A stretch of DNA of 64,000 nt, taken from assembly GCF_040199715.1 (NCBI RefSeq), contig NZ_JBEFNA010000006.1:19740-83739 (forward strand), in the 5' to 3' direction. A program made the translations under genes and the position numbers. Under the pieces are notes generated by a model. The model was given only the letters and a program-made list of their open reading frames with translations, was not told the origin of the DNA and searched no databases. This DNA is from Fusobacterium sp. SYSU M8D902. Its GTDB lineage: Bacteria; Fusobacteriota; Fusobacteriia; Fusobacteriales; Fusobacteriaceae. Position 1 is the first letter of the stretch. Each line of letters starts with the position of its first letter. Shown here piece after piece: positions 45,089-53,898 of this stretch.

Positions 45089-45117
45089 ATTATATCAATA
45101 ATTTCAAATTACGTCAA
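45089..45117 (-). promoter_or_regulatory. ffs promoter
   Basis: Minus-strand TTGACG (45117-45112), 17 nt, TATAAT (45094-45089). The start falls at the first paired base of the SRP RNA. Confidence 0.85.
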
Positions 45118-45127
45118 TAATTTTTTC

Positions 45128-46825
45128 TTAAAACTTTTCTAAGATTCCTCCCAAATTAAATCTATCTAAAATCTCTTGAACCTTATCTAAATATTTAGTT
45201 TTACTATTTAATTCTCCCTCAAGCTCCTCTACTACCTTATCATTATTACTATTCAATAGCTCTTCATAATTTTTTAACTCTCTTCTTCCCTCTCTCAAGA
45301 GATCATCAGTAATTTTTTTCTTAACAATACCATCTTTATCATTTAGAATATCCATAATCTCTTCTGAAAGATCACTCTTAATAACAAGGTTTTGATCTAC
45401 TGAATTATATTCATAGTGTACATTTCCACTTCTTAAATCCTTTAAAATAGGAGTTGACATTGTTTTTAAAAATGGTGTCTTTATATTTAACTTTGTAAGT
45501 ATCTCCTCACTATTTAGATTCATATCTTGAATCTGTACATCTCCTCTCACATCTATATTCTCTTTGCTTAAAAGTATCTCTTTCACTAGAGAGGCTTCAC
45601 CATTTTCTACATACTTATTTAAAACGTCCATATCTTTTACATCTTCAAAACTGAAGTTAGAGATATTTATATTTACTTTTCCTTGGATTTTATTTAAATC
45701 TACATACCCGTAAGCTTCTCCATGACTTATCTTTGAATCAGCAAATAGATACAACTCTATCTTATCTTTATTTCTTGATAATCTACTTGAAATATTCTTA
45801 ATCTCTCCCTTTAGTTCAATTCCATAGATATGAGAATTTATATTTATATCCTCAACAAAAATCTCCCATTTACTCTTTTCAAGAGCATCTTCATCTCTTC
45901 TCAATTCCACTTCTTCCATTAGATTTCTATATTTCTCTACCAATCTCTGTATCTCACTTCCATAGATCTCATTTAGATAGTAGTTTATTATCGAATCTAA
46001 ATCTGTTATTACAAACTCTCCTCTACCTATTAGCTCCTTTACAGATCTCTCCAAATCCTTGTCTATATCACTTTTCTTTATAATATTTGTAAAATCGCTC
46101 TTTATCTCCTCTTTATCCTTTAATATCTCCTTACTTAAAACTTTGAAAGAACTAGCCATATTTTTTATCTCTTTCTCCATTCTTATCAATTTTAAAGGAT
46201 TTTTCTCATTAGCTAATTTTTTATAATTAGCTTTCAATACAACATACTCTGGATTTTTTTCAATTAACTTTAACTTTTCATTCCAATAATCTTTCTTAGC
46301 TGTTATCTGAGCTTCAACCTCATCATAGTGACTCTGCAATATATTTTGAAGTGTCAACTTATTTACCATAGCTCTTGCTTGTATCAACTCCTCTAAATCC
46401 TTTAAAGAGTCATCTTTCTTCTTCTCTAATTCACCGCTCTTATCCTCTATTACTTCAACTTTCTTTGGAACCACATGTCCAATGCTTCCATCAGTCTCTC
46501 TCGGTGTCATAAACTCAACCTTATCAAATTCAGCTTGACTTACCAATACTTTTTTTTCTTTGAAATAAATATCATAATCAGCACTAAATTTGCCTATTGA
46601 TATAAAGTTTTTCATCCCATCCTTTCTACTTGTAAGATCTATATTCTCAATGGTTACTTTTTTATCTAATAGAGATAGATCTACTCTTCCTATATCAACC
46701 TTTCCCTTATTTATCTCTGTTAATTTACTCTCTAATACCTTTTTTATTATATAGTTTTTAGAAAAATAAACTCCTCCTAAAATTACAATGATTATCCCCA
46801 GTACTAATCCAACCTTTTTCTTCAT
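45128..46825 (-). CDS. AsmA/TIGR03545-like envelope protein
   Basis: A 565-residue protein with one N-terminal membrane helix (residues 5-25) and a large periplasmic part. Residues 35-110 resemble the AsmA-type start (VDIGRVDLSLLDKKVTIENI). Residues 130-310 are charged and helical, probably coiled coil. Residues 310-500 return to beta-rich repeats. AsmA-like and TIGR03545 proteins are candidates for lipid transport or barrel assembly between the membranes. It follows the S4-domain gene by 14 bases. Confidence 0.6.
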   Translation of the reverse strand: MKKKVGLVLGIIIVILGGVYFSKNYIIKKVLESKLTEINKGKVDIGRVDLSLLDKKVTIENIDLTSRKDGMKNFISIGKFSADYDIYFKEKKVLVSQAEFDKVEFMTPRETDGSIGHVVPKKVEVIEDKSGELEKKKDDSLKDLEELIQARAMVNKLTLQNILQSHYDEVEAQITAKKDYWNEKLKLIEKNPEYVVLKANYKKLANEKNPLKLIRMEKEIKNMASSFKVLSKEILKDKEEIKSDFTNIIKKSDIDKDLERSVKELIGRGEFVITDLDSIINYYLNEIYGSEIQRLVEKYRNLMEEVELRRDEDALEKSKWEIFVEDININSHIYGIELKGEIKNISSRLSRNKDKIELYLFADSKISHGEAYGYVDLNKIQGKVNINISNFSFEDVKDMDVLNKYVENGEASLVKEILLSKENIDVRGDVQIQDMNLNSEEILTKLNIKTPFLKTMSTPILKDLRSGNVHYEYNSVDQNLVIKSDLSEEIMDILNDKDGIVKKKITDDLLREGRRELKNYEELLNSNNDKVVEELEGELNSKTKYLDKVQEILDRFNLGGILEKF

Positions 46826-46839
46826 AGTTCACCTCTTGT

Positions 46840-47613
46840 TTAAATAAATTTTTTTACTACAACTCTTATTTTCCCTTTTTTATTCTCTCCCATTATCCTT
46901 TCAAATATAAATTTTCCTCTTCTCCTTATTGTTACTATATCTCCCTCTTTTATAGATTTATTCTTCTCTTTTTCCACTATATAATTAACACTTACCTCAC
47001 CACTTTCAATTAACTCTAAGCTCTTTCCTCTAGAGTTATTTATCATAACTGAAACAATATTATCCAATCTTATAGAACTGACACTATCCACTATCTCCTC
47101 ATATTTCAATTGAGGTATATTTTCAGCTGTTATCTCCTCTATTTCAACAGGATTTCTTCCTATCTCAGTAAGATTTTCCGACAGATATGTAAATACATCT
47201 TCCATCACCACTCCATAGCAACAGTTATCTTCTACAACTAGATCTCCCATCAATTCTCTCTTTATTCCTAAGGACATTATTGTTCCTAAATAGTGCTTAT
47301 GCTCTAGCTCCTTAAATTTTGATTTATTTGTTATTTTAAAATACTTCACAGGAAAGTATAACTGCTCTACTGGATAATCTCTAGGTAAAATAGCTATCAT
47401 ATTTTTTTCACAATCATTATTTAGTCCACACAGAACAAATCCTATTCCTCCTATATTCATTTCAGAAATCTTTTTGCAAAGTTGTGGAGGGTAAAAATAT
47501 TTACTATAAACTGGAAACTCTATCTCTTCACATAGCTCTATATCATCACAAAGCGAAGCTAATAGATAATCATCCATCTCCTGAAACATATTTTGAAATT
47601 TTTTTCTATCCAC
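46840..47613 (-). CDS. S4-domain RNA-binding protein, YlmH-like
   Basis: A 257-residue protein. The C-terminal S4 domain has SSIRLDNIVSVMINNSRGKS and the KEGDIVTIRRRGKF segment; the N-terminal two thirds resemble YlmH, a protein linked to cell division and ribosome rescue in other bacteria. I chose the GTG at 47613, since GGAGG lies 8 bases upstream; the ATG at 47628 lies before that site. Confidence 0.8.
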   Translation of the reverse strand: MDRKKFQNMFQEMDDYLLASLCDDIELCEEIEFPVYSKYFYPPQLCKKISEMNIGGIGFVLCGLNNDCEKNMIAILPRDYPVEQLYFPVKYFKITNKSKFKELEHKHYLGTIMSLGIKRELMGDLVVEDNCCYGVVMEDVFTYLSENLTEIGRNPVEIEEITAENIPQLKYEEIVDSVSSIRLDNIVSVMINNSRGKSLELIESGEVSVNYIVEKEKNKSIKEGDIVTIRRRGKFIFERIMGENKKGKIRVVVKKFI

Positions 47614-47797
47614 TCTACTCTCCTCCATTACTATTATACTTTGATTTTATACAATTTTTATCAATTTTTCAATTTATTTTTTATTTCTCCCTTTATTAAA
47701 TCAAATTCACTCATATTTAGTGAGATCTTTACCCATATTTAAAAAATACATTAAGTGTATATAAAGATATTAATTTGTCTATTTTTTTTGTTTAATG

Positions 47798-47826
47798 TTG
47801 AAAAAATCGCATTTTTGTGTTAGAAT
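47798..47826 (+). promoter_or_regulatory. pssA promoter
   Basis: TTGAAA (47798-47803), 17 nt, TAGAAT (47821-47826), with TGT before the -10. Confidence 0.7.
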
Positions 47827-47863
47827 TTAATGATCATAGTTTTTTAAGGAGATGAATTTAAGA

Positions 47864-48628
47864 ATGGTTAAAAGAAAATATATTGCTCCTAATGCAATCA
47901 CAGCTGCAAATATGTTTTTAGGATATTTGAGTATCACTGCTTCAATCAAAGGGAATTTTATTCAAGCTATATGGTTTATTGTATTGGCTATGGTATGTGA
48001 TGGTTTAGATGGTAAAACAGCTAGAAAATTAGATGCTTTTAGTGAATTTGGTAAGGAGTTTGACTCATTTTGTGATGCTATATCTTTTGGATTAGCTCCA
48101 AGCTTATTAGTTTACTCTATACTTGTTCAATATACTGCTGCTAGTGCTTTTATTGTTCCAGTATCATTTATATATGCTCTTTGTGGAGTAATGAGACTTG
48201 TAAAATTTAATATAATAACAGTGGCTTCTAATGAAAAGGGTGACTTTAGTGGAATGCCTATTCCTAACGCTGCTGCTATGGTATGTTCATACTATTTAAT
48301 CTCATACTATCTAAAACAAAATTATAATATTGATTTCTTTAATCTAGATATTTTTATGGCAATTACTGTTATTGCTGCAGTATTGATGGTTAGTACAATT
48401 AAATTTAAGACTCCTGATAAATCATTTGCCTTCATTCCTAAAAAATTTGTTGGTATTTTTATCATAGTTGTAATAGCTACACTAAAATATAGTTTATTTA
48501 TAGTGTCATTCTTTTACGTTTTAATTAATCTTATGGGCTTCATCACTAAAATTGTAGATGGTTCACATGATGATAATGACAAAGAACTTGTAGATGTTAT
48601 TGAAGAAGAGATTGAAGAGGAAAAATAA
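47864..48628 (+). CDS. pssA: CDP-diacylglycerol-serine O-phosphatidyltransferase
   Basis: A 254-residue membrane CDP-alcohol phosphotransferase making phosphatidylserine, the precursor of phosphatidylethanolamine. The active site DG-xx-AR-x8-G-xxx-D-xxx-D is at Asp49, Gly50, Ala53, Arg54, Gly63, Asp67 and Asp71. Six or seven hydrophobic helices follow. The ATG at 47864 is chosen over one 12 bases earlier that overlaps the AGGAG site. Confidence 0.94.
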   Translation: MVKRKYIAPNAITAANMFLGYLSITASIKGNFIQAIWFIVLAMVCDGLDGKTARKLDAFSEFGKEFDSFCDAISFGLAPSLLVYSILVQYTAASAFIVPVSFIYALCGVMRLVKFNIITVASNEKGDFSGMPIPNAAAMVCSYYLISYYLKQNYNIDFFNLDIFMAITVIAAVLMVSTIKFKTPDKSFAFIPKKFVGIFIIVVIATLKYSLFIVSFFYVLINLMGFITKIVDGSHDDNDKELVDVIEEEIEEEK

Positions 48629-48644
48629 TTAATTAAATTTAGTT

Positions 48645-48680
48645 AAAAAAGATGACTTTATTTTAAAGCCATCTTTTTTT
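48645..48680 (+). terminator. Terminator after pssA
   Basis: AAAGATGACTTTA and TAAAGCCATCTTT arms with one mismatch and a T run. Confidence 0.8.
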
Positions 48681-48705
48681 ATTAAAATAAGGGGGTGTGT
48701 TTACA

Positions 48706-49947
48706 TTGGATTTTTCATTAAATTTAAAACAGGAAGCAAAACTTATACTTACTCAAGAGATGAAAACTTCTATGAATATTTTACAGATGTCTTCATCTAA
48801 ACTTAGAGAGTACATTGAAAAAGAAGCAGTTGTAAATCCAGCTATAGAGATTAATTATTCTTCTAAATCTTCTTTTAAATCTAACAGTGATGAGTATATC
48901 TCCCCTCTTGAATTTATGTCCAAAGAAGAGACTCTATTTGATATTTTAGAGGAGCAGATAAGATACTTAAAAATCTCAGCTAAACTTAGAGAGATCTGTA
49001 TATTTATTATTAATAATTTGGATTCAAAAGGATATTTAGCAATGGGAAAACTTGAGATTAAAAAACTTCTAAAGCTATCTACTAAGTCCCTCAATGAAGC
49101 TTTTAATATAATCTATTCTCTAGAGCCTGTAGGAGTTGGAGCTGAAAATTTAAAAGATTGTTTAAAAATACAGTTAAGATATAAACAAATTGATGATGAG
49201 GTTCTCTTTCTTTTAATTGATAACCATTTAGAAGATATTGCCAACCAAAATTTTGAGTTAATTTCAAGTAAATTAAATATAACAAAGGATGAGATCTTAG
49301 ATTATTTAAAATTAATTAGAACCCTATCTCCTATTCCTTCTAGAGGTTATATTGTCAATGACAGTACTAACTATATTGTTCCAGAAGCTAAAATAGAGAT
49401 AAATGATGGAACTTTAATATTTAAAATAAATGAGGAGGCTATTCCCAAAATTAATCTAAACTCTTCATATATCAATAGTAACGAAGCTAATAAGAACTCT
49501 ATCTATACAGCTATTAATATTATTAAATGTTTGGAGAAAAGGTATCAAACACTCTCTAAAATCTTAGAAATTCTATTGGTTAAACAGCGTGATTTTTTCT
49601 TTTTTGGTAGTAATTTTTTAAAATCTCTAATTTTAAAAGATATTGCTAAAGAGTTAGGACTTCATGAATCAACTATTTCTAGAGCTATAAAAGATAAGTA
49701 TTTGGAGACTCCACAGGGGATTATCTCTTTCAAATCACTTTTTATCAGTGACTCTACCTCTATTACAATTAAGATTCTATTGGAGGAGTTTATAAATAAT
49801 GAAGATAAAAACTCTCCCTATTCTGATGAAAAACTAGCATCTCTACTGAGAGAGAGAAATTTTAAAATTGCTCGAAGAACTGTTGCAAAATATAGAGAGG
49901 AACTTGGTTTTCCTTCAACTAGAGAGAGAAGAAAAACTAAAATTTAG
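48706..49947 (+). CDS. rpoN: RNA polymerase sigma-54 factor
   Basis: A 413-residue sigma-54. Region I starts LNLKQEAKLILTQEMKTSMN; a central core-binding domain follows; the C-terminus has a helix-turn-helix (LHESTISRAIKDKYLETPQG) and the RpoN box ARRTVAKYREELGFPS. I favour a TTG start at 48706, with AGGGGGTG about 8 bases upstream. A GTG at 48697 in the same frame overlaps that ribosome site. It directs transcription from -24/-12 promoters with AAA+ activators; none is encoded here. Confidence 0.95.
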   Translation: MDFSLNLKQEAKLILTQEMKTSMNILQMSSSKLREYIEKEAVVNPAIEINYSSKSSFKSNSDEYISPLEFMSKEETLFDILEEQIRYLKISAKLREICIFIINNLDSKGYLAMGKLEIKKLLKLSTKSLNEAFNIIYSLEPVGVGAENLKDCLKIQLRYKQIDDEVLFLLIDNHLEDIANQNFELISSKLNITKDEILDYLKLIRTLSPIPSRGYIVNDSTNYIVPEAKIEINDGTLIFKINEEAIPKINLNSSYINSNEANKNSIYTAINIIKCLEKRYQTLSKILEILLVKQRDFFFFGSNFLKSLILKDIAKELGLHESTISRAIKDKYLETPQGIISFKSLFISDSTSITIKILLEEFINNEDKNSPYSDEKLASLLRERNFKIARRTVAKYREELGFPSTRERRKTKI

Positions 49948-49978
49948 TATTTTTTAGAAAACTTAAGGAGAGATTTCT

Positions 49979-50719
49979 ATGCAACTTTATCAAAAAACAC
50001 AAATTATCCATTTTTTTAAAGTAACTACCATAGCATTTATACTTTCTTTTTTTATCTCTATTTTTGTTCATGGTATAGTAGAATATAGATTTAATTCAGC
50101 TGAGATAATTTTTACTGGAATAAAAATATTTTTTGATATTCTACCCTTAGTCTTTATAAAACAGAGAAACTTTCTGTTTAAAGATGGACCTATAAAAGCT
50201 ACTATTCTAATACTTTACTATCTACTACTTATTCCTATAGTAGATTTTTCTTTAAATTTAAATGAGAATAATATTAAAATTCAGTATATACTCAACTTTC
50301 TATCATTCTTTAATGTTTCTCTTTTAATAATTTCTCACGTGATTCTTCTCAAATACGTGATAGTAGATTTCTTTAAAAGAAGAAGAAAGATAATGATAAA
50401 AGATATTGGAATTGTAATAACTACCTATATTACAATAGCCATAAGTTTTGGACTCATATATACACTTTTAAGTCTTTTATCTAATGAACCTATATTTCAT
50501 GGTATAGATCCTAGTATGCCTAGTTTTCATTTTTATATGAAGCACATATATTTTAGTTTTATAACAATCTCTACTACTGGATATGGAGATATCTATCCCA
50601 TTGTTCCTATTGGTCAATTTTTAGTAATAGTTGAAATTATCTTAGGTATAATCTTAACAAATGTTATTCTGGGGCTATTAATTGGTTCAGGTATTCTTTC
50701 TGCTGATCATAAAAAATAA
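49979..50719 (+). CDS. Potassium channel family protein
   Basis: A 246-residue membrane protein. About four hydrophobic helices in residues 15-130 precede a basic RRRRK loop. Then comes a two-helix pore unit with selectivity filter TISTTGYGD (around residue 200) and a last helix lined with small and hydrophobic residues. No ligand-binding domain (RCK) follows. It probably passes potassium across the inner membrane. It starts 31 bases after rpoN and may be co-transcribed. Confidence 0.88.
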   Translation: MQLYQKTQIIHFFKVTTIAFILSFFISIFVHGIVEYRFNSAEIIFTGIKIFFDILPLVFIKQRNFLFKDGPIKATILILYYLLLIPIVDFSLNLNENNIKIQYILNFLSFFNVSLLIISHVILLKYVIVDFFKRRRKIMIKDIGIVITTYITIAISFGLIYTLLSLLSNEPIFHGIDPSMPSFHFYMKHIYFSFITISTTGYGDIYPIVPIGQFLVIVEIILGIILTNVILGLLIGSGILSADHKK

Positions 50720-50737
50720 ATAACCATTCTTTATAAA

Positions 50738-50779
50738 GAAAAAGAGAAAATCCTACTTAAGTAGAGTTTTCTCTTTTTC
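50738..50779. terminator. Terminator after the K+ channel gene, probably bidirectional
   Basis: AAAAAGAGAAAA and TTTTCTCTTTTT arms enclose an inner CTACTTAAGTAG palindrome. It lies between convergent genes. Confidence 0.88.
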
Positions 50780-50839
50780 ATTTTTTACCTACACTAATTT
50801 AGTAGTTGAAAGGAAAGAATAGTGTAGTTAAGGTTAGGT

Positions 50840-52279
50840 CTATCTATCAATAATTTGAAATTGTCCCATCATTCCTGTTTCCTCATGCTCTAAAATATGG
50901 CAATGATAAACAGTTATACCATCTGTTTTATATTCAACTAAAATCTTAACATTGTCTCCAGCTTTTAAATTTACAGTATCTTTCCATCCTTGTTCATTAA
51001 GTGGAGGAAGTTGTCCATTTCTTTCTAGTATTCTAAATTGAGCTCCATGTACATGGAAAGGGTGTGGCATATCCATCATTCCATCACTATTTACAATATT
51101 CCAAATCTGTTTCTCACCTTTTTTTACTTGGAAATTCATCTTTTCCATATCAAATACTTCTCCATTTATTGTATTAGATTTAGAAGTAGTTTTTAAAGTA
51201 AAATTCAAAGTTTTTAACTTTGTTAAATCATCTTTAATTTCAGGTAAAATACTTAGATTTTTTGGAAGTTTAGTCAAACTTTCTCTATTAGTTTTTCTAA
51301 ACTCAAGGGCTTTAACACCATTTATATACAGATAATCTTTTGTCTCTAAGATTTCACTATCTACAATAATCTCAGCACGTTCACCAGGAGCTAAAATAAG
51401 TTTTTTCATCTCCACAGGAGAAGTTAAAAGTCCTCCATCACTAGCAATTTGAAAAAAGCTTCTATTTGATAAATCAATGTTGTAATTTGTTGCATTACTT
51501 CCATTGATAACTCTCAATCTTGTTAAACCTTTTGGAATATTCATATATGGTGAAACGATTCCATTTACCATTAAATATCCTCCCGATTTCCCATGAATTT
51601 TCTCCATATGATTTGTTTTATATTCCAACTTCCCCTCTGAAGATAGCTTCTTATCTTGAATGACTATCGGAAAATCATTGAATCCATACTCTCTTGGAAT
51701 AGCTAATTCATTACTCTTCTCATCACTTAAATATATCAATCCTGCCAAGCCTTTGTACACTTGTTGAGCTGTCTTATGCATTGGGTGTGGATGAAACCAC
51801 AGAGTAGCCTCTGGTTGATTCAATGTAAATTCAACTGTCTTTTTACTATTAGGTAAAATATCTGAATTGTGAACTCCATCTGATTCTTGAGAAACAATAG
51901 CTCCATGCCAATGAACTGTTGTTTCCTCTGATAAACTATTCGATATATTAATTCTAGTCTTCTCTCCCTTTTCTAAAGCTAGAACAGGGCCTAATATTGG
52001 ACCATTATATCCATAGGTTTCAGTTTTTTTTCCTTTTAAAAATTCCCATTCACCTTTTTTTATATCTAAATTAAAAACTCTTGTATTGTCTATAAGCTTT
52101 CCTTTTAAAAGTGGTGGTACTAATAGTTCTCTTTCAAATTTTATCTCTCTATTCTTTTCAAACTTAGTCATATGAGAATGGTGACTAGAACTCTCCATCT
52201 TATGATTACTGTTGTGATCCTCCATGGCGTAACCAGCTATAGATGTTAAAAATAGTGATACAGCTATTATTTTTTTCAT
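50840..52279 (-). CDS. Secreted multicopper oxidase, CueO/laccase-like
   Basis: A 479-residue exported enzyme. Signal peptide residues 1-18 (ends GYA), then a His/Met-rich segment (19-40). Copper motifs are all present: HWHG, WFHPHPMHK, HPFHVHGAQF and HCHILEHEETGMM, giving the type 1 and trinuclear sites. Such enzymes oxidise Cu(I) or phenols with oxygen and protect the periplasm from copper. Presence in an apparent anaerobe is unusual. It is transcribed alone; no copper regulator is adjacent. Confidence 0.92.
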   Translation of the reverse strand: MKKIIAVSLFLTSIAGYAMEDHNSNHKMESSSHHSHMTKFEKNREIKFERELLVPPLLKGKLIDNTRVFNLDIKKGEWEFLKGKKTETYGYNGPILGPVLALEKGEKTRINISNSLSEETTVHWHGAIVSQESDGVHNSDILPNSKKTVEFTLNQPEATLWFHPHPMHKTAQQVYKGLAGLIYLSDEKSNELAIPREYGFNDFPIVIQDKKLSSEGKLEYKTNHMEKIHGKSGGYLMVNGIVSPYMNIPKGLTRLRVINGSNATNYNIDLSNRSFFQIASDGGLLTSPVEMKKLILAPGERAEIIVDSEILETKDYLYINGVKALEFRKTNRESLTKLPKNLSILPEIKDDLTKLKTLNFTLKTTSKSNTINGEVFDMEKMNFQVKKGEKQIWNIVNSDGMMDMPHPFHVHGAQFRILERNGQLPPLNEQGWKDTVNLKAGDNVKILVEYKTDGITVYHCHILEHEETGMMGQFQIIDR

Positions 52280-52373
52280 TTTATTATCTCCTTGCTTTTC
52301 ATTTACAAAGAAAGAGTATCATTATTTTATGTCTTGAATATGACAAATTATTTTTTTGCTATTTTTTAATATT

Positions 52374-52426
52374 AAAAAAAAGGAGAAAATTAACCTTAAC
52401 AAACTAGTTAATTCCTCCCTTTTTTA
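52374..52426 (-). terminator. Terminator after gatB
   Basis: Minus-strand AAGGGAGGAATTAAC and GTTAATTTTCTCC arms around a loop of about 10 nt, with a run of T residues beyond. Confidence 0.75.
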
Positions 52427-52440
52427 CAATTAATTTATTT

Positions 52441-53880
52441 TTATAATTTATTAGTCATTATCTCTGTTACTAATGTAGGATTTGCCTTTCCCTTAGAAAG
52501 CTTCATAACCTGTCCAATAAGTCCTTTTAACACTCTTGGTTTTCTTCCCTCATCAGAGTTTCTATAGTCCTCTACCATCTTAGGATTGTTAGCAATTACC
52601 TCATCTACCATAGCTTCTATAGCTCCTGTATCAGCTACTTGAACCATTCCTTTTTCTTTTACTATCTCTTCAGGTGTTCTCTCATCTGTTAATTTAATCT
52701 CAAATAACTCTTTTGCAATCTTAGTTGAGATTGTTCCCTTCTCTATCAAAGCTATTATTTGACCTAGATGTTCAGCAGAGATTGTAAACTCCTCAATAGT
52801 TGCATTCTTATCTTTTAAAACTCTCATAACATCTGTCATTATCCAGTTTGCACTAAGTTTTCCATTATTTGAAGATTTTGCTACACCTTCAAAATAATCA
52901 GCTAACTCTATATCTTCACATAGAATATTAGCATCGTACTCTGGTAATCCATACTCAGTTATAAATCTCTCGATTTTTTCAACTTTTGATTCTGGCATAG
53001 TCTCTCTAATAGCTTCTATCTCTTCATCAGTTATTACAAGCTTTAAAAGATCTGGCTCTGGAAAATATCTATAATCCATTGCTTCTTCTTTACTTCTCAT
53101 CACTTTTGTAGTTTGAGATTCCTCATCCCACAATCTTGTCTCCTGATGAATTTTTCCACCATTTTCAATAGTTTCGATCTGTCTTCCTATCTCATAATCT
53201 ATAGCTCTTGCTACTGCTTTAAATGAGTTTAAGTTTTTTACTTCAACTCTAGTTCCATAAACTTTAGATCCTTTTTCCATTACAGATATATTAGCATCAC
53301 ATCTTAAAGATCCTAATTCCATTGAAACATCACTTACACCTGTATATTTAATAACACTCTTTAAAGTGTTCAAATACTCATAAGCCTCTTCAGAACTTCT
53401 CATATCTGGTTCTGAAATTATCTCTATCAATGGTATAGACGCTCTATTAAAGTTGATCAAAGACTCATGCTCAGCGTGTATTGATTTAGCTGCGTCCTCC
53501 TCTATCTGTAATTTTGTAATTCCTACTTTTACCTCTCTACCAGAGTTTAATTTGAACTCTAATGAACCTTTTTCAGCATATGATTTATCAAATTGTGTTA
53601 TTTGATAGTTTTTAGGTGTATCTGGATAAAAATAGTTTTTTCTATCAAAACTACTTTCATTATTTATTTTACAATTTAAAGCTAACCCAGCTTTTACTGC
53701 ATATTCTACTACTTTTTTATTAAGTTTAGGTAATGCTCCAGGATGTCCTAAACAGATAGGACAAGTATTTGTATTTGATTCAGCATTATCATAGTCAGCA
53801 CTACAACCACACCAAACCTTTGTTCCAGTTTTTAATTGTAGGTGGACTTCAAGCCCGATTACTGATTCCCATTCTCTCAT
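52441..53880 (-). CDS. gatB: Asp/Glu-tRNA amidotransferase subunit B
   Basis: A 479-residue subunit that phosphorylates and transamidates misacylated Glu-tRNA(Gln) or Asp-tRNA(Asn). VIGLEVHLQLKT at the start, a zinc motif of CGC and CPIC cysteines (residues 19-43), DRKNYFYPDTPKNYQITQ and the C-terminal YqeY-like tail are present. It lies 18 bases after gatA. Confidence 0.98.
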   Translation of the reverse strand: MREWESVIGLEVHLQLKTGTKVWCGCSADYDNAESNTNTCPICLGHPGALPKLNKKVVEYAVKAGLALNCKINNESSFDRKNYFYPDTPKNYQITQFDKSYAEKGSLEFKLNSGREVKVGITKLQIEEDAAKSIHAEHESLINFNRASIPLIEIISEPDMRSSEEAYEYLNTLKSVIKYTGVSDVSMELGSLRCDANISVMEKGSKVYGTRVEVKNLNSFKAVARAIDYEIGRQIETIENGGKIHQETRLWDEESQTTKVMRSKEEAMDYRYFPEPDLLKLVITDEEIEAIRETMPESKVEKIERFITEYGLPEYDANILCEDIELADYFEGVAKSSNNGKLSANWIMTDVMRVLKDKNATIEEFTISAEHLGQIIALIEKGTISTKIAKELFEIKLTDERTPEEIVKEKGMVQVADTGAIEAMVDEVIANNPKMVEDYRNSDEGRKPRVLKGLIGQVMKLSKGKANPTLVTEIMTNKL

Positions 53881-53898
53881 ATCTTTTCTCCTTTTCTC

